Of a stretch of DNA of 64,000 nucleotides, positions 34,671-44,126 are shown piece after piece (the stretch's first letter is position 1; each line of letters begins with the position of its first letter). The stretch covers positions 5,502-69,501 of the forward strand of contig JBCCFW010000020.1 in NCBI GenBank assembly GCA_039029535.1, written 5' to 3'. This DNA is from JBCCFW01 sp039029535 (GTDB lineage: Bacteria; Acidobacteriota; JBCCFW01). The notes beneath the pieces are model-generated. The model saw only the letters and a program-made list of their open reading frames with translations, made no database searches and was not told the origin of the DNA. A program made the translations under genes and the position numbers.

Positions 34671-37600
34671 ATGCTGCGAGAGCTCACCAAGAGGCTCGCC
34701 TGCCTGACCTTCGTGCTGATGCTGCCGACCTTGGCAGCTGCACAAGAGACCACCGGCAGCATCGCCGGCACCGTGACCGACACCAACGGTGCGGCGGTGC
34801 CCCTTGCCAACATCACCATCTCGGGCGACCGCGGCGACCGCAACGTCGTGACCGGCGAAGAGGGCAAGTTCTTCCTCGCCTTCCTCACGCCGGGTCTCTA
34901 CACGATCACCGTCGATGCCGATGGCTACTCCTCGCTGGAGAACTACCAGGTTCGCGTGAACCTCGGTCAGCGCTCCCGCGTCGACCTGCAGCTCCTCCCG
35001 CCGATGCGCGAGACCATGACCGTCTCCGCCGATCGCGAGCAGCTCATCGACCTGTCCAAGCAGGCGACCGGCGCCAACATTCTCACCGAGGTCGCCGAGC
35101 AGCTCCCCTTGGGCCGCAACGTCCAGGACCTGGTTTTCCTCGCTCCGAGCGTGAAGAGCGGCCTCGGCACCGGCGCGGCCAACCCGTCGGTCTCCGGTAG
35201 CTCCGGTCTCGAGAACCAGTACGTCTTCAACGGCGTCAACGTGACCAACGCCGGCTACGGCGCGCTGGGCTCCTACTCGATCGTCCACGGCTCGCAGGGC
35301 CAGGGCATCAACTACTCCTTCGTCGAGGAGACCCAGGTCGTGACCGGCGGCTTCAAGCCCGAGTACGGCCAGGCCACCGGCGGCATCATCAACGTGCTGA
35401 CCAAGTCCGGTAGCAACGAGTGGGAGGGTGATGTCTACGGCTACTACACGCCGACCGGTCTCCAGGCCGACTTCATCACCCCCGACGTCGATCCTGCCGC
35501 GGCCCCCTTCGAGGGCATCGAAGAGACCGAGCTCGGCTTCGGCGTCGGCGGCCCGCTCATCCAGGACAAGCTGTTCTTCTGGGTCGGCGGCGCCCACCAG
35601 GTCACCACGACCACGCGTCGCGCCCCCAACGACAGCTTCGGCCTCTTCGACCTGGGTGACATCTCCTACGACCGCGAGATCACCACCTACGCCGGCAAGC
35701 TGACGATCCAGCCTCACCAGGACCACACCATCGAGCTGTCGTTCTTCGGCGACCCGTCCGAGACCGACTTCGGCCCGCTCCGTGGCTCCTCCACCCTCCG
35801 CCAGGACGACAACCGCCAGTTCTCCAAGCTCGACTACGGCGGCAAGAACTGGACCGTGTCCTACAAGGGCTCGCCCCGTCCGAACTTCAACATCGAAGCC
35901 TCGATCGGCAACGCCAACAACGAGTTCGAGGAGTTCTTCGTCGTCGACGATCACCAGATCATCGAGCGCGTTGCCACTCGTCTCCGTGACGGCGGCATCG
36001 GCTTCTTCGAGCGCAACGAGTCCGACAACACCCAGTTCAAGATCAACTTCACGAACTTGATCGGGAACCACGAGCTCAAGTACGGCTTCGGCGTCGAGGA
36101 CATCGACTACACGGCCGCCAACGACCGCACCGGTCCGAGCTTCACCAACCGCTACGGCGACCCGACCACCACCGGCGCGGCCGTCTTCGTCGTCCGCGAG
36201 GACGAGGCCACCCTGCCCAACGGCGGCGTCGGCGTCGTCGACCGTTACGACGGTCGCGGCGGCATCTACGGTGACACCGTCATCGACGATGACATGGACG
36301 GCATGGCCGACGCGGTCATCTACAACGTCATCCGCGGCCGTCTCGACAACGTCGAGCAGACCGTGACGTCCGACTACAAGTACGCGTTCATCCAGGACGA
36401 CTGGGCCCTCACGCCCAACATGACCCTCTCCTACGGCATCCGCTGGGAAGAGATCAACATCAAGGGCACGGAGACGACCTACAAGTTCCCGAGCGAGATC
36501 TCCCCCCGCCTCGGTCTCTCCTGGGACCACACCGGCGAGGGCCGCAGCAAGCTCTACGGCAACATCGGTCGCTACTACGAGAAGGTCCCCCTCGACATCG
36601 CCGTTCGGCTCTTCTCGCCGGAGACCGGCATCCGTCGTGGCCACTACTACGACCGTGACCTCACCATGGCCGTCCCCTGCAACAACCCGGTCGACCCGAG
36701 CGACCCGTTCATGCAGTGCGACCGCTACCAGGTCAGCGGCGGCTTCAGCGATTCAGTGGTGCCGGGCACGACCCTCCCGTACGTGACCGCCGTTGCTCTC
36801 GGTTACGAGCGCACCCTCGGCCAGGACTGGAAGGTCAAGGGCGAGTTCCAGTGGCGTGACCAGGGCACGGTCCTCGAGGACTACGCCGACTCCCCCGCTT
36901 CCGACGTCGAGTTCGGCTTCGATCCCGACGGCAACCCCGCCAGCTTCGGTAGCTACATCGTCGGCAACATCGACCCCAACACCGTGGCCTTCCGTGACGG
37001 CGTCGGCTTCCCCGACGTCGAGCGCGAGTACATGGCGCTGGTGCTCGAGGCCCAGAAGTCCACCGAGCGGTGGTTCTTCCACGGCCAGTACACCCTCTCC
37101 GCCCTCCACGGTAACTACGAGGGTCTGTTCCGCAACGACAACGGTCAGAGCGACCCGAACGTGACCTCGCTCTTCGACTTCCCGAACGAGGCGCTCTTCT
37201 ACCACACGTTCAGCAATGGCAAGCTGAACACCGACCGGACGCATCGCATGCAGGCCTACGGTGCCTACAAGTGGCGCAACGGTTGGAGCCTGAGCAGCCG
37301 CGTGCTGGCCCAGAGCGGCACGCCGAAGCTCCGCCTGGCCACTCTCCCGCCGTACGCCAACGGTGGTGAGATCGCCCTCGACCGTCGTGGCGCCCGCGGC
37401 CGCACGCCGTTCCAGTGGAACGCCGACGTCGGTGTCGGCAAGAAGTGGGAGCTCAACACCCGCTTCGAGTCGACCATCTCCGTGAACGTCGACATCTTCA
37501 ACTTCTTCAACCACCGCTTCGTGACCGGCTTCGACTACGACTTCGACAGCGGCGCGGACACCGACATCTGCCTGGACTGGCTCGATCCGACCGCCCCCGG

Positions 37601-37748
37601 CGCGGACGAGACCTGCGACACGCGCGAGGAGGCCGAGCAGCGCTTGGTCGACTCCATCGCCAACGGCATCCCCAACCCCAACTTCGACAAGCCGACCAGC
37701 TACAACGCTCCTCGCGAAGTGCGCTTCGGCGTGAAGTGGACCTTCTGA
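34671..37748 (+). CDS. TonB-dependent outer-membrane receptor with carboxypeptidase-like N-terminal domain (Oar-like)
   Basis: The 1025-aa protein has a signal peptide (CLTFVLMLPTLAAA, cleavage before QE) and a carboxypeptidase-regulatory-like beta domain (residues about 25-105, GSIAGTVTDTNGAAVPLANITI). A plug domain follows (about 110-260, with QYVFNGVNVTNAGYG, VEETQVVTGGFKPEYGQATGGIINVLTKSGSN), then a beta-barrel to the terminal Phe (EVRFGVKWTF). This is the Oar/Acidobacteria-type receptor, whose ligand is unknown but often a peptide, protein or glycan. AGGAGAG lies nine bases before ATG 34671, fixing the start. No TonB/ExbBD genes are nearby. It is transcribed alone and ends at a strong terminator. 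Confidence 0.93.
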   Translation: MLRELTKRLACLTFVLMLPTLAAAQETTGSIAGTVTDTNGAAVPLANITISGDRGDRNVVTGEEGKFFLAFLTPGLYTITVDADGYSSLENYQVRVNLGQRSRVDLQLLPPMRETMTVSADREQLIDLSKQATGANILTEVAEQLPLGRNVQDLVFLAPSVKSGLGTGAANPSVSGSSGLENQYVFNGVNVTNAGYGALGSYSIVHGSQGQGINYSFVEETQVVTGGFKPEYGQATGGIINVLTKSGSNEWEGDVYGYYTPTGLQADFITPDVDPAAAPFEGIEETELGFGVGGPLIQDKLFFWVGGAHQVTTTTRRAPNDSFGLFDLGDISYDREITTYAGKLTIQPHQDHTIELSFFGDPSETDFGPLRGSSTLRQDDNRQFSKLDYGGKNWTVSYKGSPRPNFNIEASIGNANNEFEEFFVVDDHQIIERVATRLRDGGIGFFERNESDNTQFKINFTNLIGNHELKYGFGVEDIDYTAANDRTGPSFTNRYGDPTTTGAAVFVVREDEATLPNGGVGVVDRYDGRGGIYGDTVIDDDMDGMADAVIYNVIRGRLDNVEQTVTSDYKYAFIQDDWALTPNMTLSYGIRWEEINIKGTETTYKFPSEISPRLGLSWDHTGEGRSKLYGNIGRYYEKVPLDIAVRLFSPETGIRRGHYYDRDLTMAVPCNNPVDPSDPFMQCDRYQVSGGFSDSVVPGTTLPYVTAVALGYERTLGQDWKVKGEFQWRDQGTVLEDYADSPASDVEFGFDPDGNPASFGSYIVGNIDPNTVAFRDGVGFPDVEREYMALVLEAQKSTERWFFHGQYTLSALHGNYEGLFRNDNGQSDPNVTSLFDFPNEALFYHTFSNGKLNTDRTHRMQAYGAYKWRNGWSLSSRVLAQSGTPKLRLATLPPYANGGEIALDRRGARGRTPFQWNADVGVGKKWELNTRFESTISVNVDIFNFFNHRFVTGFDYDFDSGADTDICLDWLDPTAPGADETCDTREEAEQRLVDSIANGIPNPNFDKPTSYNAPREVRFGVKWTF

Positions 37749-37788
37749 TCCACTAAGTCGTTGGGTTTCCCGGTCTGACCGGGAGCCG

Positions 37789-37825
37789 AAGGGCCGGTTC
37801 CGAAAGGAGCCGGCCCTTTCTTCTT
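37789..37825 (+). terminator. rho-independent terminator after the TonB receptor gene
   Basis: AAGGGCCGGTTCC (37789-37801) pairs with GGAGCCGGCCCTT (37806-37818), 13 pairs with one G-T wobble, around a GAAA tetraloop. The tail is TTTCTTCTT. A smaller hairpin TCCCGGT-CTG-ACCGGGA (37768-37784) precedes it. The T-run is on the plus strand only. Confidence 0.92.
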
Positions 37826-37848
37826 GTCCAGGTAGCGTGCGGAGGCTC

Positions 37849-39024
37849 TTACCGCAGGGCGCGGTAGCCGGGCAGCGGCGCGAGAGGGCCCCACTCCCGA
37901 CCCAGTCGGTCGAGCAGGTTCTCGACGACCTCAGCCAACGCAGGCCAGCGACTGCTCAGGCCCGGCATCTCCGCGGCATGCTCGAGCCCGGCCCAGACGC
38001 GCTGTCTCAGGCTCGGCCCGTTCCACTCCTCGTCCTGCTTCAGCGCCCGTGGCAACAAGCACAGCAGGCCGGCCAGCCACGCCGCGCACGAAGCCGCCAG
38101 GGCTTCCTCGAAGAGCGCGTCGTCAGCGGCCTCCGGGATCCAACGGGCGAGCTCGGCACGGTAGGTCGCCTGAAGCTCCTTCCTGAGTCTCGAGGGCAGT
38201 CGCCGAGCCCACATCGAGTGAAGGTAGCGAAACGCCGCGAAGCTGCCGTCGACGAGGGCGTGTCGGGGAGCCACCGCCTCCAGGTCGAAGAGGACGATCT
38301 CCCCTCGCCCATCGAGCTGACCGTTGGCGAGCGTGGGGTCGCCGTGCGTGAGCACGAGGAAGGGCCCCGGCTCGTCGAGCACGCGAGCGATGACGGTCAG
38401 CTCACGACCGAGCTCCGAGGGCACCGACGACAACAGTGGAGCGACCTCGTCCGGCAAGGCTCGCAAGGCCTCGTCGAGACGCCAACAGCGGTGCCGGGTC
38501 GACTCGGTCGGGGCCACCTCCGCGAGCAGCGCCTCGTAGCGGATCAGCCGCCCCTGCGTGACGCCGTGAAGACGAGCCATCGCCCGCTGATGTGCGTGGA
38601 AGGCCGCGACCGCCGACGCGACGTCGGGAGCGATCGGGGCGGCTTCATCCCTTGCCCCGCCTTCGACCCACCGAGCGAACCAGCGGTCGTCTGGGCCGAG
38701 GTCGGAGATCACCATCAGGTCGTCGTCGGGCGCCGCCGCCAGGAGCCGCGGCACGAGACCGTCGGCCTCCGGGATCTCGTTCAGGAAGCGCAGCGCCGCG
38801 ATCTCGCGACGGACGTGCCCATGACCGAGGTTCGACGCCTTCACGATGACGGTGGTCGACTCACCACTCGGTGACCCTTCGAGACGACAGCGCAGCACCT
38901 CGGCGGCGCGATCGTCCCAGCTCACCAGCCCGACCGGCTCGTCGAGCACGACCTCACGACCCAGCTCTGCAGACAGGGCGACCCGCGCGGTGCTGAGCAC
39001 CTCCTCCGTCGGGCGGACGCTCAA
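37849..39024 (-). CDS. phosphotransferase, aminoglycoside/choline kinase-like fold
   Basis: The 391-aa protein has the APH/protein-kinase-like fold: nucleotide-loop region followed by TTVIVKAS (ATP Lys), catalytic loop LTHGDPTLANG (H-G-D-x4-N) near residue 230, and metal Asp in IVLFDLEA. The long C-terminal helical part ends in YRALR. The small-molecule substrate is not identifiable. The frame opens with TTG at 39024, overlapping the stop of the upstream gene; an in-frame GTG nine codons later is an alternative start. It is co-transcribed with the AlkP-TPR gene. Confidence 0.82.
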   Translation of the reverse strand: MSVRPTEEVLSTARVALSAELGREVVLDEPVGLVSWDDRAAEVLRCRLEGSPSGESTTVIVKASNLGHGHVRREIAALRFLNEIPEADGLVPRLLAAAPDDDLMVISDLGPDDRWFARWVEGGARDEAAPIAPDVASAVAAFHAHQRAMARLHGVTQGRLIRYEALLAEVAPTESTRHRCWRLDEALRALPDEVAPLLSSVPSELGRELTVIARVLDEPGPFLVLTHGDPTLANGQLDGRGEIVLFDLEAVAPRHALVDGSFAAFRYLHSMWARRLPSRLRKELQATYRAELARWIPEAADDALFEEALAASCAAWLAGLLCLLPRALKQDEEWNGPSLRQRVWAGLEHAAEMPGLSSRWPALAEVVENLLDRLGREWGPLAPLPGYRALR

Positions 39025-41762
39025 CCGCCCGACTCGAACAGGGCTTCGACGTCGCGGAAGGCCGGCGCGTCACCGTGACGTGCCCGCCCTTGCTCGAGGA
39101 TCTCTCGCGCCTTCGCCGGCTGTCCGGCCTGAAGGTACGCGGTGGCTTCGAGCGCATGGGTCGCCGGTCCGAGCATCCCCAGCTCGCGTGCTCGTGCGAA
39201 GCAAGAGGCGGCGACGAGCGCGTCACCGCTGCGGCCGAGCACCGAGCCGATGAGCAGCCAGGACTCGGGCTCTTTCGGACCCTGTGAACGCGCGATGAGC
39301 GCTTGCTCCCGCGCCGCCGCCTGACGGCCCGAGGTCATCAAGGCGCTGGCCCAACGTGCACGCAGGCTCGGCTCGGTCGGACGGAGGCCCACGGCGGCCT
39401 GGAAGGAAGCCAGTGCCAGGGCCTTGTCTCCCCGTGCGAGCGCCAGGGCGCCCAAGGCCTCGTGATGGTCGGGAAGGTCGGCACCCGTCGCCAGCCCCCG
39501 CCGCACGAGCTCTTCGAGCTCACCGAGACGACCGGCAGCATCGGCGAGCGGCAGGAGAGCACGCAGGGCCTCCGACTGCGTGGGGTCGGTGCGCAGGGAC
39601 GCGAACAGGAGCTCCCGGGCCTCGTCGTGCTGGCCACGCTCGAGGGCGATGAGCGCCCGCGCGACCTGGGCGTCGGAGCTGCCGCCCCGCGTGCCCTCGG
39701 AGAGTCGTGTCCGCTCCCGCTCCGCGTCGTCGAGGCGGCCCGCCGCCGCGAGCAGGCGCACGAGGCGCAGCCGGAGCTCCGTCTCTTCCGGGGCCAGGGC
39801 CGCCGCCCGTCGCACGGCCTCGAGGGCACCGTGGTCGTCGCCCTGCCTCTCGAGCGCGTCGGACAGCAGGCTCCACGCGTCGGCGTAGTCGGCGCTCTTC
39901 TCGGTGGCCTTCATGGCCTCCTCGGCCGCCTCGGCGAATCGACCCGCCGCGAGCAGGCTGGTGCCACGGTTGAGGTGATGGTTCGGGGTCGTGTCGTAGC
40001 CCCGCGGTCCCTCGTCGTCCGAACCGTCGGTCGGCGGCGGCGCCGTGCCGATGGGTCCGACGTAGCCCAGCGCCGAGAGCTGCTCGACCGCCGCAGCGTC
40101 GAGCTCGGACGAGGCGGTGAGGTCGCGCTGCTGCACGAGGGGGACGAGGTCGTCGTAGGTCGGCACCGTGGCAACGGGGCGATCGGTGCCGAGCAGCACG
40201 CGTCCCGACATGTCCTCGCCCACCGGCAGGCCCATCAAGTGCAGGACCGTCGGACCGACGTCCTCGATGGAGCCACCGGCGAAGCGGACGCCCCGCGCGA
40301 AGTCGGGGCCACGCGCCACCACCACGCCGTTGCGACGGTGCCAGCGCCCCGGCTGACCGGCGACGTTGGCACGGCCGGCCGGACGCGCGTCTCCAGATAG
40401 GAAGCCGTGGTCGGAAACGAGCAGCACGACGACGTCGCGCGGCACGGCGTCGAGCAGCTCACCGAGCAACTCGTCCTGGACCTCGTAGGCGGCCGCCACC
40501 GCACCCGAGCCCGCCGCGAAGTCGGCTGCGCTCACGTCGGCGCGACGGGGCGGCGCGAGGTGCATGAAGCGATGGCAGACCTGATCGACCATCTCGTAGT
40601 AGACGCCGGCGAGCTCCCAGGACTCGTCCTTCAGCAGCTCCAGCGCGGCCGCGTGATAGCTCTGAGCACCGGCCAGGATCGTACGAAGGTGCTCGACGTC
40701 CTCGTCCTTCGACTCGCTCTTCGCGCCCTGGAGGAAGCGGCCGATGAGCTCGGGCGACACCTGGTCGCCACGTCGGGCGAGGGCGGTGAGCCGTCGCTGG
40801 AGCGCGGGCGGGTGCGCGACCAGCGGGGGCAGGCTGGTCTCGACGTTGCGCGACAGCGCCGTGTACGCCAGGCGGTCCGACACCAGCGCGCCGAGCACGG
40901 GCTCGGGCGGCCAGGTCGCCCACCATCCGATGAAAACCGACGACAGCCCCGCCTCCGTGGCGACGTTCCACAGCGCGGGGACCTGGCGGAACTGCGAGGT
41001 GATCGGGAGACGCACGCCGGAGCTCGGATCGACGATGAGGAAGTCGCAGATGCCGTGGTCCTCGGGGCGGCGTCCGGTGACCATGGTCGTCCACACCAGC
41101 GGCGAGAGCATGGGATCGGCGCTGAGCAGGTCGCCACGGATCCCCTCGGAGAGGAGACGCTCGAGCTCCGGCATCCGGCCCTCGGCGAGCAGCGGATCGG
41201 CCAGGCGCCAGTCGAAGCCGTCCACTCCGATCAGCAAGACGCGTCGGCCCCACTCGGCACGACGCTCGGAGAGCTCGAGAGGCCGAGCGAGACTCAGCTC
41301 GCGCAGCTCGAGCCGGAGGCCTGGCTCTGCCCAGTCGGCGACCAACGCCTCGGCGAGTCGGGTCGAGCCATCGGTGGCGAGCTCCGCCGAGCGCGTGGAG
41401 GCCAGCTCCGAGAGCGCGTCGTCGAGACGACCGGCGAGGGTCGTCTCGAAGCCCTCGGCGCGCAGTCCGTCCTCCCAGTCGGCCGAGAGGTCACCGGTGA
41501 GTTGCCAGCCGAGCCGGTAACGCAGCTCGACCTCGGAGCCTTCCTGGAAGCGCGGCGCGCTGACCCCCGTGAGCTCGGCACCGGAAGCCGGCAGGGTCTC
41601 GAGCGAGCCAAGGTGCCAGCCGGGTGAGAGACGTCGTCCGTCGGGACGCAGGCCGAGCTGCTCGGCCCCGATGCGATGGGTCAGCGTCGCCAGCAGGACG
41701 AGGACGGCGAGGAGCGCCAGCCCCACCCCGATGACGAGCCCGCGACGCTTCGAGTCAGCCAT
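39021..41762 (-). CDS. membrane-anchored AlkP-superfamily phosphodiesterase with SPFH-like N-terminal region and TPR tail
   Basis: The 913-aa protein has an N-terminal membrane helix (residues 9-27). Residues about 28-165 resemble an SPFH/band-7 module (EQLGLRPDGRRLSPGWH, then ELRYRLGWQL and a helical segment). A type I phosphodiesterase/nucleotide pyrophosphatase domain covers residues about 170-560: VLLIGVDGFDWRLADPLL (first metal Asp), LSPLVWTTMVTGRRPEDHGICDF (Thr nucleophile), LLVSDHGF (Asp/His metal site) and NGVVVARGPDF. The last ~300 residues are tetratricopeptide repeats (for example RGTSLLAAGRFAEAAEEAMKA). Predicted to act at the periplasmic face; substrate unknown. The SPFH call is by eye and tentative. 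Confidence 0.85.
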   Translation of the reverse strand: MADSKRRGLVIGVGLALLAVLVLLATLTHRIGAEQLGLRPDGRRLSPGWHLGSLETLPASGAELTGVSAPRFQEGSEVELRYRLGWQLTGDLSADWEDGLRAEGFETTLAGRLDDALSELASTRSAELATDGSTRLAEALVADWAEPGLRLELRELSLARPLELSERRAEWGRRVLLIGVDGFDWRLADPLLAEGRMPELERLLSEGIRGDLLSADPMLSPLVWTTMVTGRRPEDHGICDFLIVDPSSGVRLPITSQFRQVPALWNVATEAGLSSVFIGWWATWPPEPVLGALVSDRLAYTALSRNVETSLPPLVAHPPALQRRLTALARRGDQVSPELIGRFLQGAKSESKDEDVEHLRTILAGAQSYHAAALELLKDESWELAGVYYEMVDQVCHRFMHLAPPRRADVSAADFAAGSGAVAAAYEVQDELLGELLDAVPRDVVVLLVSDHGFLSGDARPAGRANVAGQPGRWHRRNGVVVARGPDFARGVRFAGGSIEDVGPTVLHLMGLPVGEDMSGRVLLGTDRPVATVPTYDDLVPLVQQRDLTASSELDAAAVEQLSALGYVGPIGTAPPPTDGSDDEGPRGYDTTPNHHLNRGTSLLAAGRFAEAAEEAMKATEKSADYADAWSLLSDALERQGDDHGALEAVRRAAALAPEETELRLRLVRLLAAAGRLDDAERERTRLSEGTRGGSSDAQVARALIALERGQHDEARELLFASLRTDPTQSEALRALLPLADAAGRLGELEELVRRGLATGADLPDHHEALGALALARGDKALALASFQAAVGLRPTEPSLRARWASALMTSGRQAAAREQALIARSQGPKEPESWLLIGSVLGRSGDALVAASCFARARELGMLGPATHALEATAYLQAGQPAKAREILEQGRARHGDAPAFRDVEALFESGG

Positions 41763-41848
41763 CGCTCCATCATGACGAGGGAGCGACGCGATCTCCAGAA
41801 GTCATGCGCCGGGCAAAGGGCGCACCGCGACGACGGCTCCGGGCGGCG

Positions 41849-43342
41849 TTACTGGTCGACGCTGGAGGACGGCGCCCAGCCGCGATCGCCCTGCGGCCCC
41901 TTGAGCCGGACCCAGCAGCTCTCGGGCACCCACTTGGCATCGAGGAGCTCGACGCGGTCACCGCTGCTCAAGCGGCCCAGGCTGCCGGAGTCACCGGCCC
42001 GCGTCGCGAGCTGGACGTCGCGGTTCATGGTCCCGGTCATCGGCGAGCCGACACCGTACTGCCGGCGAGCGTCGGAGCCGAGCTGGTGACAGGTGGCCCG
42101 ACGCGCGTCGACCTCGGCCTGCCCCAGCGCCTGCCCCATGCCGGAGAGCTGCGAGAGGATGCGATCGACCTCGTTGAGCTCGCGGTCGACCGACTGGCCC
42201 AGTCGGCGTGCCTGACGCAGGTGTCCCCGCGCAGCCTGGAAGTCGGAACGGCTTCGGCTGAGGAAGTCGTCGCTCGCGTTGGACGGCGCGCGCTCATATC
42301 GCGCACGGGCCCGCTTGAGCATGAGCCGACCGATGAGGGCCTCGACGGAGCCACGCTCCTGGCTCGGCCCGCCCATCCGCAGCGCCTGGCGTCCGCGCCG
42401 GATCGCGTCGCGCTGCTGGCGGTCGTCGTTGCTGCGCATGGCCGAACGCAACGACTCCTCGGCGAGGATGAGCTCGGAACGACCGCTGGTCTGTCCACGA
42501 CCCTGCATGACCAGCCGCAGTCGTCGCGCTTCGTCCTCCATGAAGGAAGCCTCAGCGGCGGCAAGGAGGGTGTCGAGCTCGTGACGCGCGAGCTGTCCCT
42601 CGACGGCGCGACACGCCGCGAGCATCTTGCGTCGACCGGAGCCGAGCAGGTCGTCGGCCTCCGAGATATAGGCCCGGCAGGCCTCGGCCGCCGCGACGGG
42701 ATCGCCGGGACGCAGCTCGAGGACTCGGGCGAAGCAAGAGCGAGCGACCTTGCGGTCACCTTCGCGGCGCGCGACTTGACCGACCTGGAGGTGAAGGTCG
42801 GCGTCGTCTTCGAGGTCGTAGCGGACCTTCTCCCAGTAGCGCAGCACGGCTGGGCCGTCGTCGGCGGCGAGGGCCAGGTCGAGACAACGCGAGTACAGCC
42901 CGCGACGCTCGGTGCCGGGCAGGAACGCCATCCCCTTCTCGAGCGCGTTGAGCGACTCACCCGGACGCTTCTCGTCCTGGTAGACGTGCGACAGGTCCAT
43001 CCACTCTTCGCTGACCTGCGCCTCGTCCAGCGCGATGGCGCGCTCGAAGGCCGAGATGATCGACGGGCGCAGCCCCGGGTCTCCGGTGTTCTCGTAGGTC
43101 TTGAGAAGACGACGGCCGAGGCTGAGCTGGACGAGCACGGAGTCGGGGAAGCGATCCGCGCACTCGCGCAGGACCTGCAACGAGCGCTCCGGGTTCTTGG
43201 CCTTCAGCTTGAAGGACTCCCGAAGACACTCGGTCGGGGTCTCGGCGCTGGTTGAACCAGCCAGGGCCAGCGAGAGGAAGACGACGGGGACCACCCGCGC
43301 GGGGGTCCGAGAAAAAACGCGGCTCGACCAGACGTTCATCAC
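41849..43342 (-). CDS. secreted TPR-like protein with C-terminal SH3-type domain
   Basis: The 497-aa protein has a signal peptide (VVPVVFLSLALAGSTSA) and then about 400 residues of TPR-like helical repeats (SLQVLRECADRFPDSVLVQLSLGRRLL, ALEKGMAFLPGTERRGLYSRCLDLAL). The C-terminal segment (about 430-497) is SH3b-like: QLATRAGDSGSLGRLSSGDRVELLD, then CWVRLKGPQGDRGWAPSS, as in domains that bind cell-wall peptide. It may be a periplasmic scaffold or assembly factor. The start is ATG 43342. It is separated from the AlkP-TPR gene by 86 bp in the same direction. Confidence 0.8.
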   Translation of the reverse strand: MMNVWSSRVFSRTPARVVPVVFLSLALAGSTSAETPTECLRESFKLKAKNPERSLQVLRECADRFPDSVLVQLSLGRRLLKTYENTGDPGLRPSIISAFERAIALDEAQVSEEWMDLSHVYQDEKRPGESLNALEKGMAFLPGTERRGLYSRCLDLALAADDGPAVLRYWEKVRYDLEDDADLHLQVGQVARREGDRKVARSCFARVLELRPGDPVAAAEACRAYISEADDLLGSGRRKMLAACRAVEGQLARHELDTLLAAAEASFMEDEARRLRLVMQGRGQTSGRSELILAEESLRSAMRSNDDRQQRDAIRRGRQALRMGGPSQERGSVEALIGRLMLKRARARYERAPSNASDDFLSRSRSDFQAARGHLRQARRLGQSVDRELNEVDRILSQLSGMGQALGQAEVDARRATCHQLGSDARRQYGVGSPMTGTMNRDVQLATRAGDSGSLGRLSSGDRVELLDAKWVPESCWVRLKGPQGDRGWAPSSSVDQ

Positions 43343-43532
43343 ATCTCCGCGGCCGGCCCCACCAGCTCCCGGCCCTGAAAAATCAGACCGCGGAGTCTAA
43401 CCCGGTTCTCGCAATCAGAGGCTCCGCGTCTTTCGGTTGGACGACGGAGGATTGCGGCGACGTTCGAGGCCTTTCGGCCCGGGGCGCGCGTCCTCCGTTC
43501 CCACTGAGAAGACGCCGGGAAACCGCCGGGAT

Positions 43533-44126
43533 TCACTCGGCCAGCACGCGCTCCAGGCAGGCAGGACAGATCCCGTGGGTGAACTCGGTTCCGGTCCGAC
43601 CCGAGACGTACTGCTCGACCTCTTGCCAATAGTTCTGATCGTCCCGGATCTTCTTGCAATAGCAGCAGATCGGCAGGAGCTTCCCGAGCCGCTGGACCTC
43701 GGCCAGGGCCGTCTCCAGCTCGCGGACCCGCGAGGCCAGCTCTCCCTGCAGCCCGACGACGCGTCGGCCGACGGAGACACGTGCCCGGAGCTCGGTGAGG
43801 TCGAAGGGCTTGGAGACGTGATCGTCGGCGCCCGCCTCGAGGGCCTCGACGATGTCGGCTCGCTCGCTGCGACCGGTCACCATGATGAGATAGCTGCCAG
43901 CGTGGGCGACCTCCTGCCGTGCCCGCTTGACCAGCTCGAGGCCGGTCAGCCCGGGCATCATCCAGTCGAGGAGAGCCATCGGCGGAGGTGACTCCGAAGA
44001 GAGCACCTCCCAGGCTTGCTCGCCGTCCTCGGCGACGACGACCTCGAACCCCCACGCCTCGAGTGCGGCCTGCAGCACTCGCCGCGAGACCGCTTCGTCC
44101 TCGGCCACCAAGATCTTCATGCTCAC
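43533..44126 (-). CDS. response regulator with C-terminal Cys-rich output domain
   Basis: The 197-aa protein starts with a complete receiver domain (residues 1-122): acidic pocket AEDE, phosphoacceptor Asp in ALLDWMMPGLTG, Thr in MVTGRS and Lys in VSKPFDL. A coiled-coil linker (about 128-148) leads to a compact Cys-rich tail (LPICCYCKKIRDDQNYWQ ... GICPACLERVL) that looks like a small zinc-binding domain found on other receiver proteins. The upstream kinase-like gene overlaps it by four bases. A DNA-binding domain is absent, so the output is probably protein-protein interaction. Confidence 0.9.
   Translation of the reverse strand: MSMKILVAEDEAVSRRVLQAALEAWGFEVVVAEDGEQAWEVLSSESPPPMALLDWMMPGLTGLELVKRARQEVAHAGSYLIMVTGRSERADIVEALEAGADDHVSKPFDLTELRARVSVGRRVVGLQGELASRVRELETALAEVQRLGKLLPICCYCKKIRDDQNYWQEVEQYVSGRTGTEFTHGICPACLERVLAE

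Noticed and set aside
34635..36644. Long open frame antisense to the TonB receptor gene
   Set aside because: It mirrors the receptor's codons with low-complexity Val/Glu/Asp/Gly content and no recognisable domain.
43343..43532. Terminator between the TPR-SH3 gene and the response regulator
   Set aside because: GC-rich inverted fragments exist, but no stem with an adjacent T-run on the minus strand.
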